This document shows, in pieces, positions 40,234 through 49,125 of a stretch of 64,000 nucleotides of DNA (its first letter is position 1; every line of letters begins with the position of its first letter). Location of the stretch: contig CAWIUT010000009.1 of the NCBI GenBank assembly GCA_963839365.1, positions 62,001 to 126,000 on the forward strand, in the 5' to 3' direction. Origin of the DNA: DASSKA01 sp963839365 (GTDB taxonomy: Bacteria; Actinomycetota; Actinomycetes; Propionibacteriales; Nocardioidaceae). Made by a program: the position numbers and the translations under genes. The notes beneath the pieces are model-generated. The model ran no database searches. It was given only the letters and a program-made list of their open reading frames with translations, and was not told where the DNA came from.

Positions 40234-40271
40234 GGCTACTTGGCTTAGCGTTTTCGCTATGTTTACTAGCC
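40234..40271. promoter_or_regulatory. Imperfect 38-bp inverted repeat, probable TetR operator
   Basis: GGCTA (40234-40238) and TAGCC (40267-40271) flank an inner TAGCG-TTTT-CGCTA (40246-40259); both pairs share the same centre, and two further positions match between them. It lies just upstream of the hydrolase ATG (40286) in an AT-richer stretch, and covers a rival ATG at 40259. It is the natural site for the TetR protein encoded two genes on. Confidence 0.7.
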
Positions 40272-40285
40272 TGACTGGAGCGATC

Positions 40286-41101
40286 ATGACCGAGACCCGG
40301 ACCAGCCTGCTGCAGCGCCCCGGGGGCGCGATCGAGTACGACGTCACCGGCGACGGCCCCCTCGTGGTGTGCCTGCCGGGCATGGGCGAGCTGCGCAGCT
40401 CCTACCGGTTCACCGTGCCGGCGCTGGTCGGCGCCGGCTACCGGGTGGCCACCATGGACCTGCGCGGGCACGGCGGCAGCGACGCCACCTTCGACGAGTA
40501 CGACGACGTCGCCGCCGGCACCGACGTGCTGGCCCTGGTCGCCGAGCTGGGGGGCCCCGCCACCGTGGTCGGCAACTCGATGGGTGCCGGCGCGGCGGTG
40601 TGGGCCGCGGCCGAGCGGCCGGACCTGGTCAACGGCCTGGCGCTGCTCGGTCCGTTCGTGCGTAACGCCCCCGTCAACCCGGTGATGGCATTCGCGTTCC
40701 GAGTGGCGATGTCCGGGCCCTGGGCCCCGGCTGTGTGGGGGATGTACCTGCCCACGCTCTACCCGGGCCACCGACCCGACGACTTCGAGGAGCACCGCGC
40801 CGCCATCCGCGCGAGCATGCGCCGGCCCGGCTACGCCAAGGCGTTCGCCGCCACCACCCGCACCAGCCACGCCCCTGCGGAGGCGCGGCTGGCCACGGTG
40901 AAGGCTCCCACCCTGGTGGTGATGGGTGAGCAGGACCCCGACTTCAAGGACCCGGTCGCCGAGGCCGGCTGGATCACCGGGCGGCTCGGCGCACGGCAGC
41001 TGCTGGTGCCCGGCGCCGGTCACTATCCCCAGGTGGAGGACCCGGGCGCGGTCAACCCCGCGCTGGTGGACTTCTGCGGCCGGGCGGTCGGGAGTGCCTA
41101 G
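40286..41101 (+). CDS. Alpha/beta-hydrolase
   Basis: A 271-residue alpha/beta-hydrolase: nucleophile elbow GNSMGAG (about residue 95), acid region VMGEQDPDFKDP, catalytic His in PGAGHYPQVEDP and the early oxyanion segment CLPGMGELRSSY. ATG 40286 is preferred to 40259, which lies within the operator. Its stop overlaps the TetR gene start by 8 bp, so enzyme and regulator are cotranslated. The substrate is unknown, probably an ester or lactone. Confidence 0.85.
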   Translation: MTETRTSLLQRPGGAIEYDVTGDGPLVVCLPGMGELRSSYRFTVPALVGAGYRVATMDLRGHGGSDATFDEYDDVAAGTDVLALVAELGGPATVVGNSMGAGAAVWAAAERPDLVNGLALLGPFVRNAPVNPVMAFAFRVAMSGPWAPAVWGMYLPTLYPGHRPDDFEEHRAAIRASMRRPGYAKAFAATTRTSHAPAEARLATVKAPTLVVMGEQDPDFKDPVAEAGWITGRLGARQLLVPGAGHYPQVEDPGAVNPALVDFCGRAVGSA

Positions 41102-41756
41102 GGCGGGGCTCAGCACCGGCCGGGTCGTCGAGGAGGCCGCGGCCGTGGCCGACGAGGTGGGCTGGGACCGGCTCTCCCTGGCCACGGTGGCCGCCCGGCT
41201 CGGCGTGAAGCTGCCCAGCCTCTACAAGCACATCGCCTCCCTGGATGCGCTGCGCCGGCAGGTCAGCGTGCTCGGTCTCGAGCAGCTCGGCGCCGCGGTC
41301 ACCCGGGCCGTCCTCGGCAAGTCCGGCCGCAACGCGCTCGAGGCCCTCGCCGACGCCTACCGGGACTACGCCGTGCAGCACCCGGGGCGGTACGCCGCCA
41401 CCCTGGCGGCCCCGGAGGAGAGCGACGGCGCCCACGCCGAGGCGGCGGCGGCGGTGCTGCGCGTGGTGCAGGCGACCCTGGCCGGTTACGGGCTCACCGG
41501 CGACGACGCGGTGGACGCGACCCGGGCGCTGCGCGCCGCCCTGCACGGCTTCGTGAGCCTGGAGGCCGCCGGCGGGTTCCGGCTCCCGGTCGACCTCGAC
41601 CGGAGCTACCACCGGCTCGTCGCCGGGTTCGACAGGACCTTGGCCACCTGGTCCACGACCAGGCCGGCGACCGGAACCGCGGCAGGACCTGCGACCAGAC
41701 CTGCGACCGGACCTGCGACCGGACCTGCTACCGAGCCGGCAGCTGTGAGCGACTGA
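41094..41756 (+). CDS. TetR-family regulator (WHG C-terminal domain)
   Basis: A 220-residue protein with an N-terminal helix-turn-helix (about 22-45, LSLATVAARLGVKLPSLYKH) and a TetR_C WHG-type ligand domain with ALRAALHGFVSLEAAGGF. It starts at a GTG overlapping the hydrolase stop. The C-terminal 25 residues are PATGP/PATRP-like repeats encoded by a 10-12 bp DNA repeat and add a disordered tail. The expected role is repression of the hydrolase gene through the inverted repeat at 40234. Confidence 0.85.
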   Translation: MPRAGLSTGRVVEEAAAVADEVGWDRLSLATVAARLGVKLPSLYKHIASLDALRRQVSVLGLEQLGAAVTRAVLGKSGRNALEALADAYRDYAVQHPGRYAATLAAPEESDGAHAEAAAAVLRVVQATLAGYGLTGDDAVDATRALRAALHGFVSLEAAGGFRLPVDLDRSYHRLVAGFDRTLATWSTTRPATGTAAGPATRPATGPATGPATEPAAVSD

Positions 41757-41798
41757 CGGAACGGGAACGACGATGCACAAGACTCTGAGCTCACCAAC

Positions 41799-42176
41799 GT
41801 GGCGGTGCGCGCGCTGATGGAGGCCGGGCTGGTTGCCGGCGTCGGCTACTGGGGGTTCGCCGTCGGGCAGGGCGCCCTGCGGGCGGTGCTCGCGCTGGCG
41901 GCTCCGGTGCTGGTGTTCGGCTTCTCGGAAGCCGTCGACTTCCGGTTCGCCGGCCGGTGGGCCGAGCCGCGCCGGCTGGCGCAGGAGCTCGCGGTCACCG
42001 GGTTGGCGGCGCTCGCCCTGGTGGCCGCGGGACAGCAGCAGCTCGGGCTCGCGCTGGCTGGACTGTCCGTGCTGCACCACAGCGCGGTGTACCTGCTCGG
42101 TGAGCGGCTCATCAGGCCGCCGGCGGAAGGCCGGGTCCATCAGGGGACCGCGCCCGGCGCGGCACGGGTGGCGTGA
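41799..42176 (+). CDS. YrdB/DUF2568-like small membrane protein
   Basis: A 125-residue protein with about four helices opening AVRALMEAGLVAGVGYWGFA and ending HHSAVYLLGERL, a pattern like YrdB-family membrane proteins. The start is a GTG at 41799; an upstream ATG at 41773 is in another frame. No obvious ribosome site is visible, so the true 5' end is uncertain. Function unknown. Confidence 0.6.
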   Translation: MAVRALMEAGLVAGVGYWGFAVGQGALRAVLALAAPVLVFGFSEAVDFRFAGRWAEPRRLAQELAVTGLAALALVAAGQQQLGLALAGLSVLHHSAVYLLGERLIRPPAEGRVHQGTAPGAARVA

Positions 42177-42188
42177 CACGCTGGTCCC

Positions 42189-42578
42189 GTGACCGAGCTG
42201 AACGTGCTGGGCGAGCCGCTGGAGCCCTGCGGCACCGACCCGGTGACCGGGTTCTACCGCGACGGGTCCTGCGCCTGCGGACCGGAGGACGTCGGGCTGC
42301 ACGCAGTCTGCACAGTGGTGACGGCGGAGTTCCTCGAGTTCCAGGCATCGGTCGGCAACGACCTGTCCACCCGGCGACCCGAGTGGGGGTTCCCGGGGTT
42401 GCAGCCCGGGGACCGGTGGTGCGTGGTGGCGGTCCGGTGGGCCCAGGCCTACGAGGCAGGGGTGGCCTCCCCCGTCGTACTCGCCTCCACCAACGACAAG
42501 GCGCTCGAGGTGGTGCCGCTGGAGTGGCTGCGCGAGCACGCCGTGGACGTGCCGGCCGACCCCGGGGCGCTGGGCTGA
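42189..42578 (+). CDS. DUF2237-family protein
   Basis: A 129-residue protein with ELNVLGEPLEPCGTDPVTGF and YRDGSCACGPEDVGLHAVCT at the N-terminus and RWCVVAVRWAQAYEAGVASP later, the DUF2237 arrangement with four conserved cysteines. Function unknown; a metal or redox role is possible because of the cysteines. The start is a GTG 12 bp after the YrdB-like stop, so it may be in the same transcript. Confidence 0.8.
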   Translation: MTELNVLGEPLEPCGTDPVTGFYRDGSCACGPEDVGLHAVCTVVTAEFLEFQASVGNDLSTRRPEWGFPGLQPGDRWCVVAVRWAQAYEAGVASPVVLASTNDKALEVVPLEWLREHAVDVPADPGALG

Positions 42579-42736
42579 ACCCCTGGCCCGAGCCGGGGCG
42601 GCACCGGGAGGCGCCGGAGCCGGGCCCGGGCCGTTTCGCTGTCGGAGAACGCAGCGCGTCGGTCGTTGACTTCAGGGGGAGGCGCTGCTGACCTGCTTCC
42701 GCGGGCGACCACCGATTCGGCAGGAAGGCGGCGCAG

Positions 42737-44626
42737 GTGTCCGGACGCAACGCCGCGGTGGCGGTGACCTCGCTGGCTCTGCTGGCCGCCGGCTGCTCCG
42801 GCCCCTCGCAGGCTCCTGCCCGGGCCGCCGCGGCCGGGTTCGCGACCGCGCTCGCGAGCGACCACCTGACCGGGGTCCGGTTCGTCGGTGAAAGCGGCCA
42901 GCAGGCCCAGCACTGGTGGGACCAGGTCCGCTCTGGCATGGGGGGGACCGGCCCGACGGTCACGATCAAGCGGGTCCAGGACAGCGGCGACCAGGCCACC
43001 GCCACGCTCGGGTTCTCCTGGCCGCTGGCCGGCCAGACCAAGCCGTGGACCTACCCCACCACGCTGCACCTGCGTTTCGTCCACGACCGGTGGGCGGTCC
43101 GGCTGACCCCGGGCAGCGTCGCGCCCGGGCTCCAGGACCATCAGCGGCTCGAGCTGACCGAGCAGCCCGCGCAGCGCGCCGACATCATCGGCGCCCACGG
43201 CGTGCACCTGGTCACCGCCCGTCCGGTGCTCCGCTTCGGCATCGACAAGACGCAGGTACGACGTACCCGACAAGCCTCCTCGGCGCGCGCGCTCGCGCAC
43301 CTCCTGGGCATCGACGCCGGCAGCTACGTGCACCAGGTGCAGGCCGCCGGCGACCAGGCCTTCGTCGAGGCGATCGTGCTCCGCACCGGCGACGTGACCG
43401 CCGCGGTGCGCCGCGGCTACAAGGCCATCCCGGGCGCCCGGGCGCTGGCGGACAACCTCCCGCTGGCACCGACCCACGACTTCGCCCGCGCGATCCTGGG
43501 CACGGTGGGGCCGGTGACCGCGGAGATGATCAAGGCCCACCCCGACCAGTACCAGGCCGGTGACGTCGTGGGACTCAGCGGCCTCGAGGAGCGCTACGAC
43601 GACCAGCTGCGCGGCACTCCGGGCGTGACCGTGCAGACGGTCAGCACCGACTCCTCACCGCCGGCCGCCAAGGCGCGCACGCTGCACCAGGTGGCCCCCG
43701 TGCCCGGAACTCCGCTGCGGATCACCCTGGACGAGCACCTCCAGTCCGTGGCCGAGCAGGCGGTCGCCCAGGTCCGGCCCGCGAGCGCCCTGGTGGCGAT
43801 CCGGCCCTCCACCGGAGAGATCCTGGCCGCGGCCAGCGGACCCGGTTCCCAGGGCTACCCCACCGCGACCGTCGGCCGCTACGCGCCGGGCTCCACGTTC
43901 AAGGTGGTCTCCGGCCTGGCCCTGCTCCGCGCCGGCCTGACCCCGCACAGCACCGTGCCGTGCACCCCGAAGGTCGTCGTCAACGGCAAGCGGTTCGAGA
44001 ACTACTCCGACTTCCCGCCCAGCGCGCTGGGCCGGATCACCCTGGAGCGGGCGTTCGCGGACTCGTGCAACACCGCCTTCATCAGCCAGCACGGCAAGGT
44101 CTCCCCGACCGGGCTGCGCCAGGCGGCCGCGGCGCTCGGAGTCGGCGTGGACCACGACCTCGGCTTCCCGGCGTACCTCGGCTCGGTGCCCGCCGACTCC
44201 GACCCGACCACGCACGCCGCGGACATGATCGGGCAGGGCCGCGTGCTCGCCTCACCGCTGGCGATGGCCACGGTCGCCGCGTCCGTGCGCGCCGGGCACA
44301 CGGTGCTGCCGCGGCTGCTCCAGGACAGCCACCCGACCGCCGACCCCCAGCGGCCGCTCACCGGCCACGAGGCGCGGCAGCTGCAGCAGATGATGGCCGC
44401 CGTGGTCCGCTACGGCACCGGCACCGTGCTGGGCGGGCTGCCCGGCGGACAGGTGCTCGCCAAGACCGGAACCGCGGAGTTCGGCACCGCGCCGCCGCTG
44501 CCGACGCACGCCTGGATGATCGCCAGCCAGGGCGACCTGGCCGTGGCCGCGTTCGTCGACGTCGGAGAGTCCGGCTCGCACACCGCTGGTCCGCTCATCG
44601 AGAAGCTCCTCCGCGGCGCGCGCTGA
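42737..44626 (+). CDS. Class B penicillin-binding protein with MecA-type N-terminal domain
   Basis: A 629-residue lipoprotein-like PBP. N-terminal signal with lipobox LLAAGC (Cys20), an NTF2-like MecA_N domain (about 27-135), a dimerisation domain (about 145-300) and a transpeptidase domain (about 330-625). Active-site motifs are S386-T-F-K, S443-C-N and KTGTAEFG. It cross-links peptidoglycan outside the membrane. Such PBPs are common in actinobacteria and may tolerate beta-lactams. The start is GTG 42737 with AGGAAGG upstream. It is a single gene with no cell-wall neighbours. Confidence 0.9.
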   Translation: MSGRNAAVAVTSLALLAAGCSGPSQAPARAAAAGFATALASDHLTGVRFVGESGQQAQHWWDQVRSGMGGTGPTVTIKRVQDSGDQATATLGFSWPLAGQTKPWTYPTTLHLRFVHDRWAVRLTPGSVAPGLQDHQRLELTEQPAQRADIIGAHGVHLVTARPVLRFGIDKTQVRRTRQASSARALAHLLGIDAGSYVHQVQAAGDQAFVEAIVLRTGDVTAAVRRGYKAIPGARALADNLPLAPTHDFARAILGTVGPVTAEMIKAHPDQYQAGDVVGLSGLEERYDDQLRGTPGVTVQTVSTDSSPPAAKARTLHQVAPVPGTPLRITLDEHLQSVAEQAVAQVRPASALVAIRPSTGEILAAASGPGSQGYPTATVGRYAPGSTFKVVSGLALLRAGLTPHSTVPCTPKVVVNGKRFENYSDFPPSALGRITLERAFADSCNTAFISQHGKVSPTGLRQAAAALGVGVDHDLGFPAYLGSVPADSDPTTHAADMIGQGRVLASPLAMATVAASVRAGHTVLPRLLQDSHPTADPQRPLTGHEARQLQQMMAAVVRYGTGTVLGGLPGGQVLAKTGTAEFGTAPPLPTHAWMIASQGDLAVAAFVDVGESGSHTAGPLIEKLLRGAR

Positions 44627-44634
44627 CCCCCGGC

Positions 44635-44685
44635 CCCACCGACCGCCGGCCCCTGGGCGGCCACTGGGCGGCCACTGGGCGGTGA
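44635..44685 (+). repeat. 11-bp direct repeats after the PBP gene
   Basis: TGGGCGGCCAC occurs twice with a third, altered copy, in the 155-bp gap between the PBP and YncE/phosphoesterase genes. No function evident. Confidence 0.6.
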
Positions 44686-44781
44686 CAGCAGGACAGCAAC
44701 CTGCCACCCTAAGTCCCCCCATGTCGGCCGACGGTCTGGTATCAAACGGTTGCTGGGGTAGCGCGCGACAGGAGGCCACGG

Positions 44782-47286
44782 ATGAGGACCGGCGTGCGGC
44801 GCTGGCTGCGACCAGTGGCCGCAGCGATGCTCGTCGGCCTGGCCGCGCTCGGCGGCGGTGCTCTGGCGGTCGTGGTGCCGATGCAGGCCGGTCCGGCCGG
44901 CGACGGCACCGGTGTCACCCCGGTCGGGTTCCGCGTCACCCCGGAGGGCCGGCAGACCCGGCTCGGTGACCTTCCCCTGGCCAGCGCCGTGTCCCCGGAC
45001 GGCCGGTCCCTGCTGGTGGTCGATGCCGGAGACGGCGCACAGTCGGTCAAGCTCGTCGATACGGCCACCTCGCGAGTGCGGCAGACCCTGCGCTACCTGG
45101 CGCCGCAGGCGGTGTTCGCCGGCGTCGCGTTCAGCCCGGACGGCAGGCGGGCGTACGTGTCCGGTGGCGGCAACGACCTGATCCGGGTGTACGACGTACA
45201 GGGCCAGCAGCTGACCGAGCGCAGCCCGATCAGCCTGCCCACCACGACCCCCGACGGCGCGCCGGTGAACCCGTTCCCGGCCCGTCTCGCCGTCACCCCC
45301 GACGGGCAGCGGCTCGTCGTCGCCGACCAGCTCGCCGACAGCGCCAGCGTCGTCGACCTGGCCACCCGCGCCGTCGACACGGTGCCGGTCGGTCACCGGC
45401 CGTACGGCGTCGCGGTCAGCTCCGATGGCGCCACCGCCTACGTGAGCAACCAGGGCGCCAAGACGGTGAGCGTGCTGGATCTGGCCGGGGCGAGCCCCCG
45501 GGTGCGAACGACGATCCGGGTGGGCACCCACCCGAACGAGCTACTGCTGGATCCGTCCGGCTCCATGCTCTATGTCGCCGACGGTGACAGCGACCGGGTG
45601 AGTGAGGTCGACACGGCCACGGACCGGGTGGCCCGGACGATCTCGGTCGCGCCGTACGCGCGGGCCCCCGTCGGTGCCAACCCGGACGGGCTGGCGCTGT
45701 CGCGTGACGGCCGCCGCCTCTACGTGGCCAACTCCGGCGACAACGACCTGGCCGTGGTCGACCTGCCGAGCGGCACCGTCGCCGGGCTGGTCCCCACCGC
45801 GTGGTACCCGACCAGCGTCCGCCAGATCGGCAACCGACTGTTCGTGCTGAACGCCAAGGGGCTGGGCGTGGGGCCCAACCCGGGTGGGCCGGACCCGTTC
45901 ACGGAGAACCACAGCCGCACCCGGCAGTGGAGACGCTGGGTCACCCAGTACGTCGGGTCGATGTTCAAGGGCACGCTGTCCACGATTCGGGTCCCGGACG
46001 CCACCCGGCTCGCGCGCTACACAGCCCGGGCGAACCGGGACGACGGGCTGCCGCAGGGTGCCCAAGTACGCGCACCGCCGGCCCCCCAGGCGGTGGTGCC
46101 GCGGCACGTGGGCGACCCGTCCCCCATCAAGCACGTGATCTACGTGGTGAAGGAGAACCGCACCTACGACCAGGAGCTGGGCAGCCTGGGCAAGGGCAAC
46201 GGCGACCCACGGCTCAACCTGTTCGACGACTCGTCGGCGCCGAACACGCGCGCCCTCGCCCGCCGGTTCGTCGACCTGGACAACTTCTACGCGAACGCGG
46301 AGGTGTCCGCGCAGGGTTGGAACTGGGACGTGGCGGCCAACTCCAACCCGTTCACCGAGCAGGTCTGGCCCTCGGACTACTCCGGGCGCAACCAGGCGGT
46401 GCCGGACCAGAACGAGGACCCGGCCACCGCACCGAACAAGGACCCGGCCGACGCCTACATCTGGGACCGGCTCGCGGACCGGCACATCTCCTTCCGCAAC
46501 TACGGCTTCTACGTCCACCTGGACGGGCGAGACCGCGAGGTGGCCACCGACCCGCGTCTGGAGGCGCACACCGATCCGGCCTACCGGTCCTTCGACCTGC
46601 AGTGTCCCGACTCCCCCGGCAGCTTCGCGCCCCGCTCCCGCAGCTGTGGCCGGTCCCGGTTCCAGGAGTGGAAGCGCGAGTTCGCCGGCTACGTACGCCG
46701 CGGTGACCTGCCGACCGTCGAGCTGGTCCGGCTGCCCAACGACCACACCGCGGCCACCGTGCCCGGGCTGCCCACCCCGACGGCGTACGTCGCCGACAAC
46801 GACTGGGCGCTCGGCCGGCTGGTCGACGCGGTGTCCCACTCGCCGTACTGGCCCACCACCGCCATCTTGGTGACCGAGGACGACGCCCAGGACGGCCCGG
46901 ACCACGTGGACGCGCACCGGACCGTCTCGCAGGTGATCAGCCCCTACTCGCAGTCCGGCACGGTCGACTCGACCTTCTACAGCACCGCCTCCATGCTGCG
47001 CACCATCGAGCTGATCGTCGGCATCAAGCCGCTCACCCAGTTCGATGCCTACGCGACCCCCATGGTCAACGCGTTCACCGACCAGCCGGACTTCACGCCC
47101 TACAACGCGATCCGTCCGTCGACGGACATGACCGCCCGCAACACTGCCGACTCCCCGCTGGCCGCGCAGTCGGCGAAGCAGGAGCTCGGTGACGCCGACC
47201 GGATCGACATGGCGGAGTTCAACAAGGCGACCTGGAAGAGCGTGAGGGGGGCAGGCAGCCCGATGCCGGCACCCGTCGGCCGGTAG
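44782..47286 (+). CDS. YncE beta-propeller / phosphoesterase fusion
   Basis: An 834-residue exported protein: N-terminal membrane or signal helix (about 12-33), a seven-bladed YncE-like beta-propeller with repeated VSPDGRSLLVVD/VTPDGQRLVVAD-type strands (about 50-370), and a phosphoesterase domain (about 445-800) with KHVIYVVKENRTYDQELG and TEDDAQDGPDHVDAHR. The phosphoesterase family includes phospholipase C and acid phosphatases. The substrate is unknown, but a phosphorus-scavenging or surface role is likely. The ATG follows AGGAGGCC. Confidence 0.85.
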   Translation: MRTGVRRWLRPVAAAMLVGLAALGGGALAVVVPMQAGPAGDGTGVTPVGFRVTPEGRQTRLGDLPLASAVSPDGRSLLVVDAGDGAQSVKLVDTATSRVRQTLRYLAPQAVFAGVAFSPDGRRAYVSGGGNDLIRVYDVQGQQLTERSPISLPTTTPDGAPVNPFPARLAVTPDGQRLVVADQLADSASVVDLATRAVDTVPVGHRPYGVAVSSDGATAYVSNQGAKTVSVLDLAGASPRVRTTIRVGTHPNELLLDPSGSMLYVADGDSDRVSEVDTATDRVARTISVAPYARAPVGANPDGLALSRDGRRLYVANSGDNDLAVVDLPSGTVAGLVPTAWYPTSVRQIGNRLFVLNAKGLGVGPNPGGPDPFTENHSRTRQWRRWVTQYVGSMFKGTLSTIRVPDATRLARYTARANRDDGLPQGAQVRAPPAPQAVVPRHVGDPSPIKHVIYVVKENRTYDQELGSLGKGNGDPRLNLFDDSSAPNTRALARRFVDLDNFYANAEVSAQGWNWDVAANSNPFTEQVWPSDYSGRNQAVPDQNEDPATAPNKDPADAYIWDRLADRHISFRNYGFYVHLDGRDREVATDPRLEAHTDPAYRSFDLQCPDSPGSFAPRSRSCGRSRFQEWKREFAGYVRRGDLPTVELVRLPNDHTAATVPGLPTPTAYVADNDWALGRLVDAVSHSPYWPTTAILVTEDDAQDGPDHVDAHRTVSQVISPYSQSGTVDSTFYSTASMLRTIELIVGIKPLTQFDAYATPMVNAFTDQPDFTPYNAIRPSTDMTARNTADSPLAAQSAKQELGDADRIDMAEFNKATWKSVRGAGSPMPAPVGR

Positions 47287-47359
47287 CCGTCTTCGCGGGC
47301 GGGAGCTCGCCGACCGACGGCATCCGACAACTACCCCACGAAGCCGCCCCGCTCGGCCG

Positions 47360-47839
47360 ATGATGCACTCACCCACTGGCCCGCTCACCGCGTCGGCGGT
47401 CCTGCTCGTGGCCGGCGTCGCGGTGGGTGTGGTGGACCGCGGCCGGCCGGCGGCCGCGCTCGGGCTGGTCCTGCTGCTGGGGGCGCTGTGGGTGCGGCTG
47501 GCCGACATCGGAGTCTCGGTCCCGGAGTGGTACACCCTGCCGGCGGCGATGCTGCTCGTCCTCCAGGAGCCGCTCAGCGGCCGGGCGGTACTGCTCGGCC
47601 TGGGCTGCCTCCTCCTGGTGAGCGGCGGCGCGGTTCTGCGGTGGGGTGCTCCCCTGCTCTACGGCGCCGCCGCGCGCGCCGTACTGGTGGTCGTCGAACT
47701 TGCCCCGCTCGGCCACAGCGTGCCGCGGTGGGCTCTGACCGGAGGCGCCGGTGCCCGGCTGCTGGCGGCAGGCCTCACGTGGGAGCGGATGCTGCTGCCG
47801 GACAGGACCACCTGGGGACACGTCGCCGCGCTGCGCTGA
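47360..47839 (+). CDS. Hydrophobic membrane protein, possible C-terminal part of a larger family
   Basis: A 159-residue protein with about five helices; the end WALTGGAGARLLAAGLTWERML resembles the last helix of long SCO7613-like actinobacterial membrane proteins, which run to several hundred residues. It may be a truncated descendant or a stand-alone short form. No ribosome site of note precedes the ATG at 47360 (a second ATG follows at once). Function unknown. Confidence 0.6.
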   Translation: MMHSPTGPLTASAVLLVAGVAVGVVDRGRPAAALGLVLLLGALWVRLADIGVSVPEWYTLPAAMLLVLQEPLSGRAVLLGLGCLLLVSGGAVLRWGAPLLYGAAARAVLVVVELAPLGHSVPRWALTGGAGARLLAAGLTWERMLLPDRTTWGHVAALR

Positions 47840-47857
47840 TGCCGGGCGGCCGCGGGA

Positions 47858-48091
47858 TCAGTCGATCCGGGCGATCGGCATCCCCTGCCTGACGGTCTCC
47901 TCCTCCTTGACCAGCAGGTGCACCACTCCGGCCACCGGCGCGGGCACCTCCGCGGTCACCTTGTCGACCTGCACCTCGGCGAGCAGCTGGTCGACCGCCA
48001 CCGTCGTACCGTCGGAGACGAACCAGGTGGCGAGGACACCCTCCGCGTCCGGCGTCTCCTTGGACAGCGGCGGGAACGGCACGTCGGTCAC
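47858..48091 (-). CDS. Stand-alone lipoyl domain protein
   Basis: A 77-residue protein consisting only of a lipoyl/biotinyl domain. The attachment lysine lies in VQVDKVTAEVPAPVAG (about residue 44). Normal E2 subunits have this domain fused to a subunit-binding and an acyltransferase core, both absent. It overlaps the E1-beta gene by ATGA, so it is made together with the E1 subunits. It would carry acyl groups between E1 and an E2/E3 encoded elsewhere, or act as a free carrier. Confidence 0.88.
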   Translation of the reverse strand: MTDVPFPPLSKETPDAEGVLATWFVSDGTTVAVDQLLAEVQVDKVTAEVPAPVAGVVHLLVKEEETVRQGMPIARID

Positions 48092-49113
48092 AGCATGGCC
48101 CGGATCGCCCGCTCGATGCGCACGTGGCGCGGCAGCACGGCGTACTCCAGGTCGTGCGCGTACGGGATCGGCACGTCCGGAACGGCCACCCGCTGGACGG
48201 GCACCCGCAGCATCCCCGGGTCCGTGTCGGCGACGGAAGCCACGATCTCGCCGGAGACCCCGTAGGACAGGTAGTCCTCGTCGACGACCACCAGGCGGCC
48301 GGTCTTGCCGACCGATTCCAGCACGGTCTCCCGGTCCAGCGGCACCAGGCTGCGCAGGTCGATGACCTCCACATCGATGCCCTCACCGGCGAGCTCGTCC
48401 GCCACGTCGAGGGCGTGGTGCACCGACAGCGACAGGGTGACCACGGTGACGTCACTGCCCTGACGGGCCACCCTGGCCTTGCCGATGGGCACGACGTGCT
48501 CCCCCTCGGGCACGTCCCCGAGGGCGTGCGGGTTCTTCGCCATCCAGGCCAGCCCCATCACACCCTTGTGGAAGATGTAGACCACCGGGTTGTCGTCGCG
48601 GATCGCGGAGGTCATCAGCCCCTTCGCGTCGGCGGGTGTGCTCGGCACGACCACCTTCATCCCGGGCAGGTGCGCGAAGGTTCCCCACAAGCACTGCGAG
48701 TGCTGCGCGGCGTCGGAGTAACCACCGCCCGCGGCCATGGTCAGCACCATCGGGACGCTGACGTTGCCGCCGGACTCGAAGTGGATCTTGGCCATGTGGT
48801 TGTAGATCTGGTCCAGGCACACGCCCATGAAGTCGGAGAACATCAGCTCCACGACGGGACGCATGCCCTCGACCGCGGCTCCGATGCCGAGACCGATGAA
48901 CGCGGTCTCCGAGATTGGGGTGTCGATGATGCGATCCGGGCCGTACTTGTCGAGCAGCCCGGTGGTGGAGCCGAAGATGCCGCCGTACTTGCCGACGTCC
49001 TCTCCCATGTAGAACACCGCGGGGTCACGGGCCATCTCCTGGTCGATGGCCTCGACCATGGCCTTCGACGTGGTGAGCCGGCGGGTGCCCTGCGGCGCTT
49101 CAGTGATGGTCAT
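48088..49113 (-). CDS. 2-oxoacid dehydrogenase E1 component, beta subunit
   Basis: A 341-residue transketolase-type beta subunit: opening KAMVEAIDQEMARDPAVFYM, the ISETAFIGLGIGAAVEGMRP block and the C-terminal VVDEDYLSYGVSGEIVASVA. With E1-alpha it decarboxylates pyruvate, acetoin or a branched 2-oxoacid using thiamine diphosphate and reductively acylates a lipoyl domain. The substrate class is not clear; acetoin- and pyruvate-type E1 proteins look similar. It starts 12 bp after the E1-alpha stop. Confidence 0.9.
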   Translation of the reverse strand: MTITEAPQGTRRLTTSKAMVEAIDQEMARDPAVFYMGEDVGKYGGIFGSTTGLLDKYGPDRIIDTPISETAFIGLGIGAAVEGMRPVVELMFSDFMGVCLDQIYNHMAKIHFESGGNVSVPMVLTMAAGGGYSDAAQHSQCLWGTFAHLPGMKVVVPSTPADAKGLMTSAIRDDNPVVYIFHKGVMGLAWMAKNPHALGDVPEGEHVVPIGKARVARQGSDVTVVTLSLSVHHALDVADELAGEGIDVEVIDLRSLVPLDRETVLESVGKTGRLVVVDEDYLSYGVSGEIVASVADTDPGMLRVPVQRVAVPDVPIPYAHDLEYAVLPRHVRIERAIRAML

Positions 49114-49125
49114 CGCGGGCTCTCC

